Shown piece by piece: positions 37,443 to 46,387 of a stretch of 64,000 nucleotides of DNA; within the stretch, counting starts at the first letter, position 1, and each line of letters opens with the position of its first letter. Both the position numbers and the translations under genes were made by a program. Source of the stretch: Acidobacteriota bacterium (GTDB lineage: Bacteria; Acidobacteriota; Terriglobia; Bryobacterales; Bryobacteraceae); the NCBI GenBank assembly GCA_014584705.1, contig JACTMJ010000013.1:62001-126000 (forward strand), read 5' to 3'. The notes below the pieces were generated by a model. That model made no database searches. It had not been told where the DNA came from and saw nothing but the letters and a program-made list of their open reading frames with translations.

Positions 37443-38552
37443 ATGAGTGGATTTAAGTTGCAGCGTCTGGGACTTATCATGGAGCCGGAGCATGGTCATC
37501 CACAGGAAGTCGAAGGCGTTCTGAATCCGGCCGCCGCCCGGGGCCCTGATGGTGAGCTCTACCTCTTCCCGCGGCTGGTCGCGCGGGGGAATTACTCGCG
37601 TATCGGAATTGCACGGGTGCGGTTCAATGAAGCCGGCGATCCGACAGGCGTCGAACGACTCGGTATCGCTCTGGAGCCGGAGACCGACTATGAGCGGCGG
37701 CCTGGCGGCGGCGGGGGCTGCGAGGATCCTCGTATCACGTTCGTGGAGCCGCTCCAGCACTACTTGATGGCTTATTCGGCATTGTCGGCCCAGGGCCCGC
37801 GGATCGCCCTGGCTCTATCGGAAGACCTCTTCCACTGGCGGCGCCTCGGACTCGCGAGCTTCGGTCCGTACCAGGGCATCGAATTCGGCGAGGTGGATAA
37901 TAAGGATGCAAGCTTCTTCCCTGTCGCCATTCCCAATCCGTCCGGGCAGCCGGAATTGGGCATCCTCCACCGGCCGCTTTTTCCCGGCACTCGTCCGGAA
38001 GAGACCGCCTGTCACCCTGCGTCCCGTGAGGTGGATCTCGAGCGCGAAAGTATCTGGATCTCCTATTGCCCGACACTGTTGGATGGCCGTGAAGCACATC
38101 GTTTCGGCAAATTTGCGTTTCATCACCGGCTAGCGGCTCCGTTGTCGCCCTGGGAGCGGCTAAAAATCGGAGGTGGCACTCCGCCCATCCTGACCAGGCA
38201 CGGCTGGCTGATCGTTTACCACGGCGTGAGCGAAATAGTGGAGCCCGGCAACGACAAACACCCCTTGCGCTACTCGGCCGGGGTGATGGTGCTCTCGAAG
38301 GAGCATCCGCGCGTGATCCGCTATCGTTCGGTGAAGCCGGTGCTGACGCCTTCGCTCCCGCAGGAACGCGACGGGACCGTGGCAAACGTCGTGTTCCCCA
38401 CTGGCATCGACCGGCGCGACGATCTTGGCTCACCAGACCGCTTCGACATCTATTACGGGATGGCCGACAACCGGATTGGTGCGGCACGCCTTGACGTGCC
38501 GGATTTCTTGCCGCCGGGAGGCGTTGCCGACCCGCCGGAAGCGATCGTGTAA
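37443..38552 (+). CDS. GH130 family glycoside phosphorylase (mannoside type)
   Basis: 369 residues, five-bladed beta-propeller family. ATG 37443 has GGGAGGGATTTG upstream. Signature parts: VEGVLNPAAARGPDGELYLF, the catalytic-Asp motif GGGCEDPRITF, and GGTPPILTRHGWLIVYHG. GH130 enzymes phosphorolyse beta-mannosides (Man-Glc, Man-GlcNAc, mannobiose) to alpha-mannose-1-phosphate. With the mannose-6-P isomerase and HAD enzyme just upstream, this gives a short route from mannoside to fructose-6-P. It is the last gene of the carbon island. Confidence 0.9.
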   Translation: MSGFKLQRLGLIMEPEHGHPQEVEGVLNPAAARGPDGELYLFPRLVARGNYSRIGIARVRFNEAGDPTGVERLGIALEPETDYERRPGGGGGCEDPRITFVEPLQHYLMAYSALSAQGPRIALALSEDLFHWRRLGLASFGPYQGIEFGEVDNKDASFFPVAIPNPSGQPELGILHRPLFPGTRPEETACHPASREVDLERESIWISYCPTLLDGREAHRFGKFAFHHRLAAPLSPWERLKIGGGTPPILTRHGWLIVYHGVSEIVEPGNDKHPLRYSAGVMVLSKEHPRVIRYRSVKPVLTPSLPQERDGTVANVVFPTGIDRRDDLGSPDRFDIYYGMADNRIGAARLDVPDFLPPGGVADPPEAIV

Positions 38553-38726
38553 ATCATCCGAGCCGCCTGCCCAAGGAGTCTTCATATCACCTTTGGGCCG
38601 TGACTCGATGGAAGTATTGAAAACAGGAGATGGCTACGAGTGTGTCGGACATTCAGCCTCCCCCCCCCGCGCGGTTCTAAACATTTCCTGGCGGCTTTGG
38701 TTTGGCCTACTGCATCCAAGCGGGAA

Positions 38727-39008
38727 ATGCAGAGATTTCGGCCCTGTACTTTCGATCAGCCGCTGCTCTTAGCGCCTTCCCTGCATGACTGGCTTCGTGA
38801 GGATCACCTCGCCCGCTTCATCGCGGAGGTCGTCCGTGAGCTGGACCTCAAACCCATTCTTGTTGTCTACCAGCGCAAAGACAACCGCGGTGCCGAAGGC
38901 TATCACCCGGAAATGCTGACGCGCCTGCTGCTCTACGGCTACGCCAGCGGCGTCACCAGTTCGCGCCGCATTGAGACGGCAACTTACGATCTCGCCCCGT
39001 TTCGCTAA
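38727..39008 (+). pseudogene. N-terminal fragment of an IS1182-like transposase
   Basis: Reads MQRFRPCTFDQPLLLAPSLH, DWLREDHLARFIAEVVRELD, YHPEMLTRLLLYGYASGVTS and then SRRIETATYDLAPFR, a close match to the first ~95 residues of IS1182/IS4-type DDE transposases. A TAA follows where the family continues (reading through gives LVADQHLG). The catalytic domain is absent and no terminal inverted repeats were found. The fragment overlaps the 3' end of the opposite-strand membrane gene. Confidence 0.85.
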
Positions 39009-39813
39009 CTCGTCGCCGACCAGCACCTTGGGAAGCACTTGCCTTCAGTGGGCTTTCCGGCTGGCGCGCTGCGGAAAGATCAGGATGCAGGCGACGATAA
39101 AGCCCAACAAACAGGCTGAGGCAGAAGCGGCTCAACGCGAGTCCGCCAGCGTCGTATGGCTTATCAAGAAAGTCCCCGACAACGGCTCCGAGCGGACGTG
39201 TGAGAATGAAAGCCGCCCAAAACAGAGCAACCCTCGATACCTTGATCCAGAAGTACGCTGCCATCACCAAGGCAAGCAGAACACTGAACACTAACGCCGC
39301 GCCCCTGCATCCTAGTCCGGCGGTATCGGCTGTCCAGTCGCCCAGCGCCGTTCCGAGCGTCTGCGAGAACATGATAGTGACCCAATAAAACATTTCTGCC
39401 TTGGGTTCGTGGACTGTGTCGGAAGAAACGGATCCAAGCGTGCGGTACCAGATCGCCAGGGACGAGATGAGCAGCGTCAAGAGCAGTGCGCTGCAGCCGG
39501 CGTAGCCAATTCCCAACGAGCGATCCGCAAAGTCGGCGAGCGTTGTTCCCACGGTGGTCGTCGCGATGATGGTCGTCCAGTAAAGGAATGGCTGAAATTT
39601 CTTGGCTTTGATCTGCGCACCAACGGCAACCAGAAAGATTGCGGCAAAAATTACGGTCCCTATGAGGTACCCAAGATTCATCGACATCGAAACGGCGTCG
39701 CCGCCTGTCTCGCCAAGCGTGGTCGCAGCTATCTTGAGTATCCAGAAGAGGAATGTGATTTCCGGTACCTTGCTGAGGTCGTCCAGTTCGTTGTTGGGGG
39801 TGTCAGGTCGCAA
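38953..39813 (-). CDS. COG4705-like multi-helix membrane protein with a frameshifted C terminus
   Basis: 286 residues as read, with seven to eight hydrophobic segments. The repeated pattern KIAATTLGETGGDAVS, IATTTVGTTLADFADR, SQTLGTALGDWTAD is characteristic of this inner-membrane family. After FCLSLFVGL the reading becomes polar. A frame one base away continues GFIVACILIFPQRASRKAH and stops at 39045, the expected end. A single-base indel near 39105 therefore disrupts the last helix, and the frame now runs into the IS fragment. Function unknown; transport is a guess. Confidence 0.8.
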   Translation of the reverse strand: MRPDTPNNELDDLSKVPEITFLFWILKIAATTLGETGGDAVSMSMNLGYLIGTVIFAAIFLVAVGAQIKAKKFQPFLYWTTIIATTTVGTTLADFADRSLGIGYAGCSALLLTLLISSLAIWYRTLGSVSSDTVHEPKAEMFYWVTIMFSQTLGTALGDWTADTAGLGCRGAALVFSVLLALVMAAYFWIKVSRVALFWAAFILTRPLGAVVGDFLDKPYDAGGLALSRFCLSLFVGLYRRLHPDLSAARQPESPLKASASQGAGRRRVSETGRDRKLPSQCGANW

Positions 39814-39888
39814 AGAGATTCTCCTCGGATCATGGTTGGGCGTTATGGGCGTTGCTCAGAAAGAGACAACCGCCGCTATTGTCAATAA

Positions 39889-39913
39889 GCGGCCGTAAGG
39901 GCTCGTCGGCCGC
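39889..39913 (-). terminator. Possible terminator downstream of the PepSY-like gene
   Basis: Seven-base G/C stem, gcggccg and cggccgc, with an 11-base loop, followed on the minus strand by TTATT. It lies 22 bases after the stop of the PepSY-like gene in its direction of transcription. The T run is short, so termination strength is uncertain. Confidence 0.4.
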
Positions 39914-39934
39914 CTCTCGGTTAGTGCGGCCTAC

Positions 39935-40393
39935 CTATTCTTCAGAGAGGATCTTGCCGGAGGATGACAGGACGATCTCTTTCTTGGGTGCGTTCTGCAC
40001 CCCCACTTCGTATTCAATCTGCACGCCGCGGGTGATTTTTTCGGCGCCGTGGATGGTGGCTTTCGGATATTTCGACTTCACGGCATCACGGATAGCAGTT
40101 GGAACGCTGGTTACGTCGATGACCTCCTCGGTTTCGACTAGCGCGCCATCTGCCGTGAACACAGCCTGCCGCTTAGTGGCGCCTTCGACCATGGCCACTT
40201 CGTAGAGCGTTTTGCCATCTTTGGCGTCCCTCTCCCATCCCTTCAGTTGAGCCTTGAGGAAGGACTTGGACGCTGCGGCCAGTGCGGGTGCGGGAACATC
40301 CTTAGACTCAACTTTCTGCTCTTGTGCGAACGCAGAAACGGTTAGAGCCATACTCAGGACGATACCGCTAATTGCGATGCGAGTTCTGTTCAT
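39935..40393 (-). CDS. Secreted PepSY-like domain protein
   Basis: 152 residues; signal peptide RIAISGIVLSMALTVSAFAQ. The mature part has the PepSY-like (beta-lactamase-inhibitor-fold) repeats: WERDAKDGKTLYEVAMVEGA, ADGALVETEEVIDVTSVP, KYPKATIHGAEKITRGVQIE, YEVGVQ. Such proteins act in the periplasm and are often regulated by the adjacent OmpR/PhoP-type two-component system, which here lies divergently 118 bases away and is broken. Confidence 0.85.
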   Translation of the reverse strand: MNRTRIAISGIVLSMALTVSAFAQEQKVESKDVPAPALAAASKSFLKAQLKGWERDAKDGKTLYEVAMVEGATKRQAVFTADGALVETEEVIDVTSVPTAIRDAVKSKYPKATIHGAEKITRGVQIEYEVGVQNAPKKEIVLSSSGKILSEE

Positions 40394-40511
40394 GGGACTT
40401 ATCTCCTACTTCGATTCAAACACCGGATTATGAAAAACCTCTGAAGGTACGGCAGCGATTCGCTTTTCATCCCGTTTTCAGAATGAGATCCGACGATGGG
40501 AGACTGAGAGC

Positions 40512-41190
40512 ATGCGGATCCTAGTGGTGGAGGACGAACCGCAGATGGGGAACCTGCTGCAATCGGGTTTGCAGGAGGAGGGCCATACGGTGGTCGTTTC
40601 AACCGACGGTAAGGATGGGCTCGCAACTGCCGTGCAATATCCATTTGATGCGATTGTCCTTGATGTGATGTTGCTGGGGCTCGATGGATCTATGGTTGCC
40701 AAGCGTTTGCGGGCGGCGCGCATCGCAACGCCCATCCTGATGTTGACAGCCAAGGACGCCATTCCGGACATGGTTCATGGGCTCGATGCCGGGGCGGACG
40801 ACTATCTCACCAAACCGTTTTCCTTCGAGGTGTTCCTAGCGCGTCTTCGGGCGCTGTCCCGACGAGGAAAAGATACCTTGGCCCCGGTGTTGCGGGTGGG
40901 CTCGCTCGAACTCGATCCCGCCACTCATGAGGTTACCCGTGGCAGTCGCCGAATCACCTTGACGCGCACGGAGTTCGTCTTGCTGGAGCTTTTGATGCAC
41001 AGACCGGGCCAGGTAATGACCACGTGAACGAATCCTAGACAGCGTCTGGGGATTTGATCGTAACGTCGAGAGCAACACCATCGATGCCTTCGTTCGATTG
41101 CTACGAAATAAAATCGACGGCGAAGACGAATCAAAGCTAATTCACACGGTTCGGGGCGTGGGATACGTGCTCAGGGAGGACTCCGAGTGA
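40512..41190 (+). pseudogene. OmpR-family response regulator, frameshifted in the DNA-binding domain
   Basis: Receiver domain complete: RILVVEDEPQMGNLL, Asp in DAIVLDVMLLGLDG, LTAKD and the KPF lysine. The winged helix begins normally (VGSLELDPATHEVTRGSRRI; LTRTEFVLLELLMHRPGQVM) but a TGA appears after MTT at 41025. Removing one base near 41020 restores RERILDSVWGFDRNVESNTI, DAFVRLLRNKI and HTVRGVGYVLREDSE to the TGA at 41188. As it stands the protein lacks the recognition helix and wing. Confidence 0.9.
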
Positions 41191-41486
41191 CGGAGCGTCT
41201 ACCCATCAGACCGCGTTTGACGCTGTGGTATTCCACCGTGCTCGCTGTCTGTCTGGTTGCCTTTGGCGTCTTTACCTTGCGTTGCGCGATTCCACGGGAC
41301 TTTACGTGCGCGTTCGGACGCCAAATTACGGGCCTTTACGGGCGCTTTTGCGGGACTTTGCGTGCGGGGATTCTCTTCTTCCTGAAACACCAGAATGATG
41401 AACCCATAGTAGGCGAACGCTTCATTGTGGAAATCGCACCCGGAATGCCTGCGGCAACCGCACCGCCGGGGGCGGGGAAAAGGTGA
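41187..41486 (+). pseudogene. Truncated sensor histidine kinase, N-terminal membrane segment only
   Basis: GTG start overlaps the regulator stop (GTGA), the standard arrangement. The first ~32 residues, LPIRPRLTLWYSTVLAVCLV, AFGVFTLR, are the typical first helix of an EnvZ/QseC-like kinase. After TLR the sequence changes abruptly to an unrelated Cys/Phe-rich stretch and stops at 41486. No HAMP, HisKA or ATPase domain remains. The deletion ends close to the start of the CHAT locus. Confidence 0.8.
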
Positions 41487-41644
41487 AATCGGGTGTGGGA
41501 AACGTCGATCGTGGTTGGGTAGGGAGGCCTATCCAGATGGACTCGGAGCTCCTTTTTCAGTGTTGCAGGTGTAAATTTATACTGCGCTGCTAGCTCGTAT
41601 AAGCTAGATTGCTGGCATTCTATGAGCAAGGAGGATCTGTCGGA

Positions 41645-44317
41645 ATGCTCAGTGCTCAGAAATCCTTGTCGTGCTGCATGCTCACCTTCGCACTCGCGTG
41701 GCTGGTGACGCTGATCCCGAACGCAAACGCGCAACCATCGGCAGATCCTGAAAAGCTCTTGGCAGAGGCCGAGCGCCTGGCTTGGTTCAAATCGTGGGCG
41801 AAGGCGGAGCCACTTTACGCGGAAGCCGAAAAGCTCTTCGCCCAACGCGACGACGAGCGAAACGCCCTCTACGCGAGAGTCGGGAAGATCCGTGGGCAGT
41901 TGCCGCGACGCCCGGTGGCGCAGGTATCGCAGGAGCTCGAAGATATCCTTGGCCTGCCGATTGCCCAATCCGATGAACCCCTTCGGCTGCGCTGCCTCAC
42001 CATCAAGGGAGAGACGGAAGAAGATTTCGACCCGACCCTCGCGGTTGAGTCCTGGAGCGAAGCCCTGCAGATAGCGAAACGTTTGAACGATGCGCGATGG
42101 GTGAACCGGGCGCAAGGAGAACTGGGTGTCATCGCCGGGTTACAGGGCGATATGAACGCTGCGATCATGCAGCTTGGTACGGCGCTGAAGGTGGCGGAAA
42201 CGAATGGTGATACCCCTTCGGTTGTCCGATGGATGACTATTTTCGGCCACGGATTTGTCCAGTTCGGTCGCACCGAGGGCGCTCTGGTCTACTACGACAA
42301 GGCCTTGGAGGCCGCAAATGCGTCGCAGGAGATTGGCGTTCCTGTGATGACGTATCTGGGCAAAGGCGAAGCATTGGCCGAGCTCAACCGGTTCGGCGAA
42401 GCAGAGAAGTTGCTGACTGAGGCTCTCGCAATGGCAATGGAGACTGGTGCGCTAGGCTACCAGGCCGAGCTGAAGATGAAACTGGGACTGATTGCCAGCA
42501 AACAAGGTAAAGCGAAAGACGCAAGATCCCTCCTCGAAGAAGCCTCTGATCTTGCTGGTCAGGCCGGTGGCCACCGACTTCTTGCAGAGGCCAAGCTAGA
42601 ACTTGCCCGAATTCAGCGATCATCCAAGGACCTCAATGCTGCGAGCAAATCGCTGAATGAGGGTACGGCGTACGCCCGGAATCTGAATGAGCCATTTCTG
42701 CTGCCCAAGCTCCTGGGCGAGCACGCTAGCCTGCGCCTGGAGCAAGGAAATACCAGTGAAGCGCGAGAACTACTGGAAGAGGCTACGGACATCCTGGAGT
42801 CTATGTTGGCGAAGACCAGTAGCCCTTGGTTGAAGAGCCGTGTCTTCGGCGTAATGGATCAGGTTTTCCTGGCCAGATTGGATCTCGAAGGTTCCACTGC
42901 CGCCAGCCCCGCTCATCTGTTCGCGGTGGTTGAGCAGGCCCGGGGCCGTGTGTTGGCCGAGATGCTCTTGTCTAGGGCGAGTGCGAAACTACAGCGCACA
43001 CCAGAATCCATCGCCGGCGAGCGGCAACTGGCGGAACTGCAGTCCCGGTTGTACGAGGCTAAGACACGCAAAACTAGAAAGGCGCTGCTAGATGAGATCT
43101 TCTTCGCCGAGGCTCGAATGGCCCCAGCGGAAACGCGCCGTTTTCACTCCGAGATGGTCGAATCCGCGCGCAAACCGGTGACTCTGAAGGATGTTCAGGA
43201 AACACTTCATCCAGACGAGACTCTCGTCGAATTCGCAATCACCAGGAATTCCGTGTATGGCATCGAGATCACGGCGGAGCGTGCGGCAGTTCACCAACTG
43301 GGACCAGCGGCGGAGGTTGTCCGATTGACAAAAGAACTTGCAGAAGCAATTGAAAAGCAAAGTGACATTGACCGGCCCGCCGCGGCGCTCGGCCGAATCC
43401 TTTTCGGAGGAATGTCCTCAATCCGCGACCATGATCGAATCACCATCGTCCCGGATGGTCCGCTCCATCGAATCCCGGCCGAACTGCTGCGCGCGGCGAA
43501 CGGTAAACCTCTTCTCGAAACCCACGTCATCTCTTACGCGCCCTCGGCTTCAGTATTCTCGATAATTCGCCGGCGCCCAATTCCACGCTCACTACCCAGA
43601 CTGGCCCTTGCTGTCGCGTCTTCTCCAGAACAGGCGGATCCCAACCTAGTCTCCGATGCCTCCCTCGCCCCAATCGGAAAAGTTGCACGGGGTATCTTCG
43701 ACGTGGACGGAACTTCGTTGCCCCCTTTGCCCGCCGCGGCGGACGAAGCTCGTAGCGTGGCTTCGCTCCTTGGCGCCCAGCCAGACGACATTCTCCTCGG
43801 CGCTTCGGCGACTGAATCGACTGTGAAAGGAAGGGCACTGGGCGAGTATCGAATCCTCCATTTTGCGGCACACGGTCTCGTGAGTTCCAAGTATCCGGAG
43901 CGTTCCGCCCTTCTCTTACGGAAGAGCGACGGGGAAGATGGGCTCCTTCAGGCGAGGGAAATCCTGAGGATGAACCTCCGCTCCGACCTCGTAACGCTGT
44001 CCGCCTGCGACACGGGGAGCGGAAACACCTTCGGCCAGGAGGGCGTAGCAAACCTCGTTCGGCCGGTCCTTGCCGCGGGTTCACGAAGCGTCTTGGCAAG
44101 CCTTTGGGGCGCCGACGATACATTCAGCCTCATGCTGATGAAAGCCTTCTATCGCAATCTTGCCGAGGGGATCGATGCCGGCGAGGCACTCCGTCAGGCA
44201 AAACTGGCGATGATCAAACGTTTCGGCCCGAACGCGACACCCCGGCTTTGGAGTGGCTACTTGCTGTACGGTGACAGCACGGCTTCTATTCCAACCATCC
44301 GAAGTGCCGCACGTTGA
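41645..44317 (+). CDS. Secreted TPR-CHAT domain caspase-like protease
   Basis: 890 residues from ATG 41645, preceded by AAGGAGGATCTGTCGGA. An N-terminal signal peptide or anchor (SCCMLTFALAWLVTLIPNAN, then AQ) is followed by 8-10 TPR-like helical repeats (~35-430), a helical linker (ALLDEIFFAEARMAPAETRR), then the CHAT domain (~560-880). The catalytic dyad is visible: His743 in LHFAAHGLVSS and Cys788 in LSACDTGSG. CHAT proteases are caspase/separase relatives activated through their repeat domains. It starts a two-gene unit with an S41 protease and lies opposite a sigma/anti-sigma pair. Confidence 0.92.
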   Translation: MLSAQKSLSCCMLTFALAWLVTLIPNANAQPSADPEKLLAEAERLAWFKSWAKAEPLYAEAEKLFAQRDDERNALYARVGKIRGQLPRRPVAQVSQELEDILGLPIAQSDEPLRLRCLTIKGETEEDFDPTLAVESWSEALQIAKRLNDARWVNRAQGELGVIAGLQGDMNAAIMQLGTALKVAETNGDTPSVVRWMTIFGHGFVQFGRTEGALVYYDKALEAANASQEIGVPVMTYLGKGEALAELNRFGEAEKLLTEALAMAMETGALGYQAELKMKLGLIASKQGKAKDARSLLEEASDLAGQAGGHRLLAEAKLELARIQRSSKDLNAASKSLNEGTAYARNLNEPFLLPKLLGEHASLRLEQGNTSEARELLEEATDILESMLAKTSSPWLKSRVFGVMDQVFLARLDLEGSTAASPAHLFAVVEQARGRVLAEMLLSRASAKLQRTPESIAGERQLAELQSRLYEAKTRKTRKALLDEIFFAEARMAPAETRRFHSEMVESARKPVTLKDVQETLHPDETLVEFAITRNSVYGIEITAERAAVHQLGPAAEVVRLTKELAEAIEKQSDIDRPAAALGRILFGGMSSIRDHDRITIVPDGPLHRIPAELLRAANGKPLLETHVISYAPSASVFSIIRRRPIPRSLPRLALAVASSPEQADPNLVSDASLAPIGKVARGIFDVDGTSLPPLPAAADEARSVASLLGAQPDDILLGASATESTVKGRALGEYRILHFAAHGLVSSKYPERSALLLRKSDGEDGLLQAREILRMNLRSDLVTLSACDTGSGNTFGQEGVANLVRPVLAAGSRSVLASLWGADDTFSLMLMKAFYRNLAEGIDAGEALRQAKLAMIKRFGPNATPRLWSGYLLYGDSTASIPTIRSAAR

Positions 44318-44329
44318 GGAGATCATGCA

Positions 44330-45565
44330 ATGAGCTTTCTTACGGAGACCCAGCGCAAGTCAGTCCTTCAAGCCGTCCTCAAGGTGATCGGTGACAAGTT
44401 CATAAATCCCGGTTCACCACCCCCGAATGGCGGTGGTCTCGATAACCAATACGGGGAAGCTATACGAGGGGCCAACGATCCCGAAACCTTCGAGGCAGCG
44501 ATGAACAAGTTGCTCCAGGCACTGGGCATCAGCCATACAGGCTTTTTTCACGAAACGAAGCCACGCGCTGGGGGCAAGATCGCTCTCGCCTCGACGTTCC
44601 TGCGAGCCCCGACCCAAGACGGTGATCGCTGGGTGTTCCAGGACGTACACCCCGGCGGAGCGGCACATCGCGCAGGTATTGCCCCTGGGGACATCCTGCT
44701 TCGAGTGAACGGAACAGAAATCGAGGCACCCACACCCCTATCATTTCAGTTGGGCGAAAACTACCAGGTTGAGCTGCGCCGCGTGGACAACTCCGTAGTG
44801 AAATTCGAGATCTCCCTCCCGGGCTCCAAGGAAAAGAAACGTCCGCTCATCGTCCCTGAGCAGGTGGTCAACGCGGAAAAGCTATCCGATGGAGTCGGTG
44901 TCATCCGCATAAGTATGTTCCCGGGAGTTCTCGGGATGGACGTTGCCCGGGACATCAGCCGTGCGGTTCAGGAACTGGACACCAGCCGGTTGATCTTCGA
45001 TCTTCGAGGGAACTCTGGAGGTGGTATCGGATGCCTACGCGTGATGAGCCTATTTTGCCCCGACGCCCGCGGCGTCGGCTACAGTCTCGGCAAGAAGCAG
45101 ATCGCCAACGGCACCAGCAAGGAAAGTCTCCCGCGCTTTGGCCGCATCCCATCTTCGAAGCTCCAGGTGATCCCGCTCGCGCTCCGCTTTGCCACTGCCG
45201 GACGCGCAATTGCGATCTTCTCCGAAGGTCTCGGCCCGCGCAAGCACCACGGAAAGACCGTTATCCTGGTCAATGAGCACTCAGCCAGCGCCACCGAAAT
45301 GGTGGCCGCATTTGCATCTGAGGAACGCCTCGCTCATTTGGTCGGTGTGAAGACGCCCGGCCGCCTAGTCGGTGCCAGTTCGTTCAAGGTGGGATTCGGC
45401 TACCGGGTCGCATTGCCGGTGGCAGCCTACTTCACCTGGGTCGGCAAGAACTTGGAAGGCGTCGGCGTCGCGCCAGACACTGACCTGCCAATCGGCTTCG
45501 AAGATCTCAGGGCCGGCCGAGATCCTCAGTTGGAAAGCGCCCTCGCAATCGCCAGTGCGATGTAG
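44330..45565 (+). CDS. S41 family (CtpA-like) peptidase with PDZ domain
   Basis: 411 residues, 12 bases after the CHAT stop. PDZ-like part at ~100-165 (VHPGGAAHRAGIAPGDILLR). The S41 core has DLRGNSGGGIGCLRVMSLF, the nucleophile Ser318 in NEHSASATEMVAAF and the base Lys in GVKTPGRLVGASS about 25 residues later. No signal peptide is evident, unusual for a CtpA-type protease, so it may work in the cytoplasm or be exported otherwise. Pairing with a CHAT protease suggests a proteolytic cascade (inference). Confidence 0.9.
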   Translation: MSFLTETQRKSVLQAVLKVIGDKFINPGSPPPNGGGLDNQYGEAIRGANDPETFEAAMNKLLQALGISHTGFFHETKPRAGGKIALASTFLRAPTQDGDRWVFQDVHPGGAAHRAGIAPGDILLRVNGTEIEAPTPLSFQLGENYQVELRRVDNSVVKFEISLPGSKEKKRPLIVPEQVVNAEKLSDGVGVIRISMFPGVLGMDVARDISRAVQELDTSRLIFDLRGNSGGGIGCLRVMSLFCPDARGVGYSLGKKQIANGTSKESLPRFGRIPSSKLQVIPLALRFATAGRAIAIFSEGLGPRKHHGKTVILVNEHSASATEMVAAFASEERLAHLVGVKTPGRLVGASSFKVGFGYRVALPVAAYFTWVGKNLEGVGVAPDTDLPIGFEDLRAGRDPQLESALAIASAM

Positions 45566-45601
45566 CGTCGCTCCCCCAGCAAATCCCCCAACAAGATCCG
45601 A

Positions 45602-46297
45602 TCACTCAACACGAACCGAATACTCGCGCCAGGATTCCTCCTCGTGCCGGATCGCCAGACGGTGGCTCCCTGCTTCCACGCCAGCGGTATCCACATCGAC
45701 AACCAATGTCGTCACGAAGTCCACGATCATCGCCTCCCCACTTGCACTCGCCATCACCGTCCCACCATCGCCACGGATCTCCACCAAATAGCTCCCAGGC
45801 TCCGCACCCACCGGCAGTAGAATTCGCAGATGCGTGCGCCCTTTGGGGATTACCGGTACCCCCTCGCTGGGTAGCGCGCCCTCCCCGCGCAGGGGCGAAG
45901 TGCGCCGCAAATCCAGAGTTGCGACGACCACCTCGCCAGTCCCCGGCGCTCGAGCCTCCCGCCTCTCCGGTACACCAACCCGTGTCCACCGAAACAGCCA
46001 CAACCCGCAAAGCGTCACGAACGCAATCGCCGCTGCGGCAATCCACAGTCTCCTGCCAAACGTCCGCTTCTCCAACTGCGCTCGAATCGTCTGAAACTCC
46101 TGATAGCAGGGGGAGCACTCGGCCAAGTGGTCTAACCAGGAGTCATTGATCGGCCGTTCATGCCGCGCAAGCTCCTCCAGTACCTCCCGCGGCGGGCAGC
46201 CCAGCCGATCCGGATTCGGGCTGGCATTGCGAAACAGCTCATCGGCTTCCGGGATGCTGGAAACGGGTTTGCGTGGCGGATCTGATGGGAAAGGCAT
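45602..46297 (-). CDS. Anti-sigma factor with zinc-finger (zf-HC2-like) and one membrane helix
   Basis: 231 residues from ATG 46297 (the frame is open to 46378). Putative zinc site His57-x3-Cys61-x2-Cys64 in LDHLAECSPCYQEF, as in ZAS-type anti-sigma factors. One membrane helix at ~84-103 (LWIAAAAIAFVTLCGLWLF), then an external beta-rich domain of ~120 residues (THLRILLPVGAEPGSYLVEI). It would hold the ECF sigma encoded just upstream at the membrane. The outer domain is a natural target for a protease, including the CHAT/S41 pair encoded convergently. Confidence 0.85.
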   Translation of the reverse strand: MPFPSDPPRKPVSSIPEADELFRNASPNPDRLGCPPREVLEELARHERPINDSWLDHLAECSPCYQEFQTIRAQLEKRTFGRRLWIAAAAIAFVTLCGLWLFRWTRVGVPERREARAPGTGEVVVATLDLRRTSPLRGEGALPSEGVPVIPKGRTHLRILLPVGAEPGSYLVEIRGDGGTVMASASGEAMIVDFVTTLVVDVDTAGVEAGSHRLAIRHEEESWREYSVRVE

Positions 46298-46387
46298 GGT
46301 GTAGGGTCCTCGCTCCTTTTCATCGGGCCGCGTGCAGGGGCACATTAGCGGAGCCGCAACTTCGTGCAAGTGCGGCAAAGATGTCGA

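Noticed and set aside
39409-39888. Plus-strand open frame opposite the COG4705-like gene
   Set aside because: The opposite strand encodes clear repeated membrane motifs; this frame has no family features.
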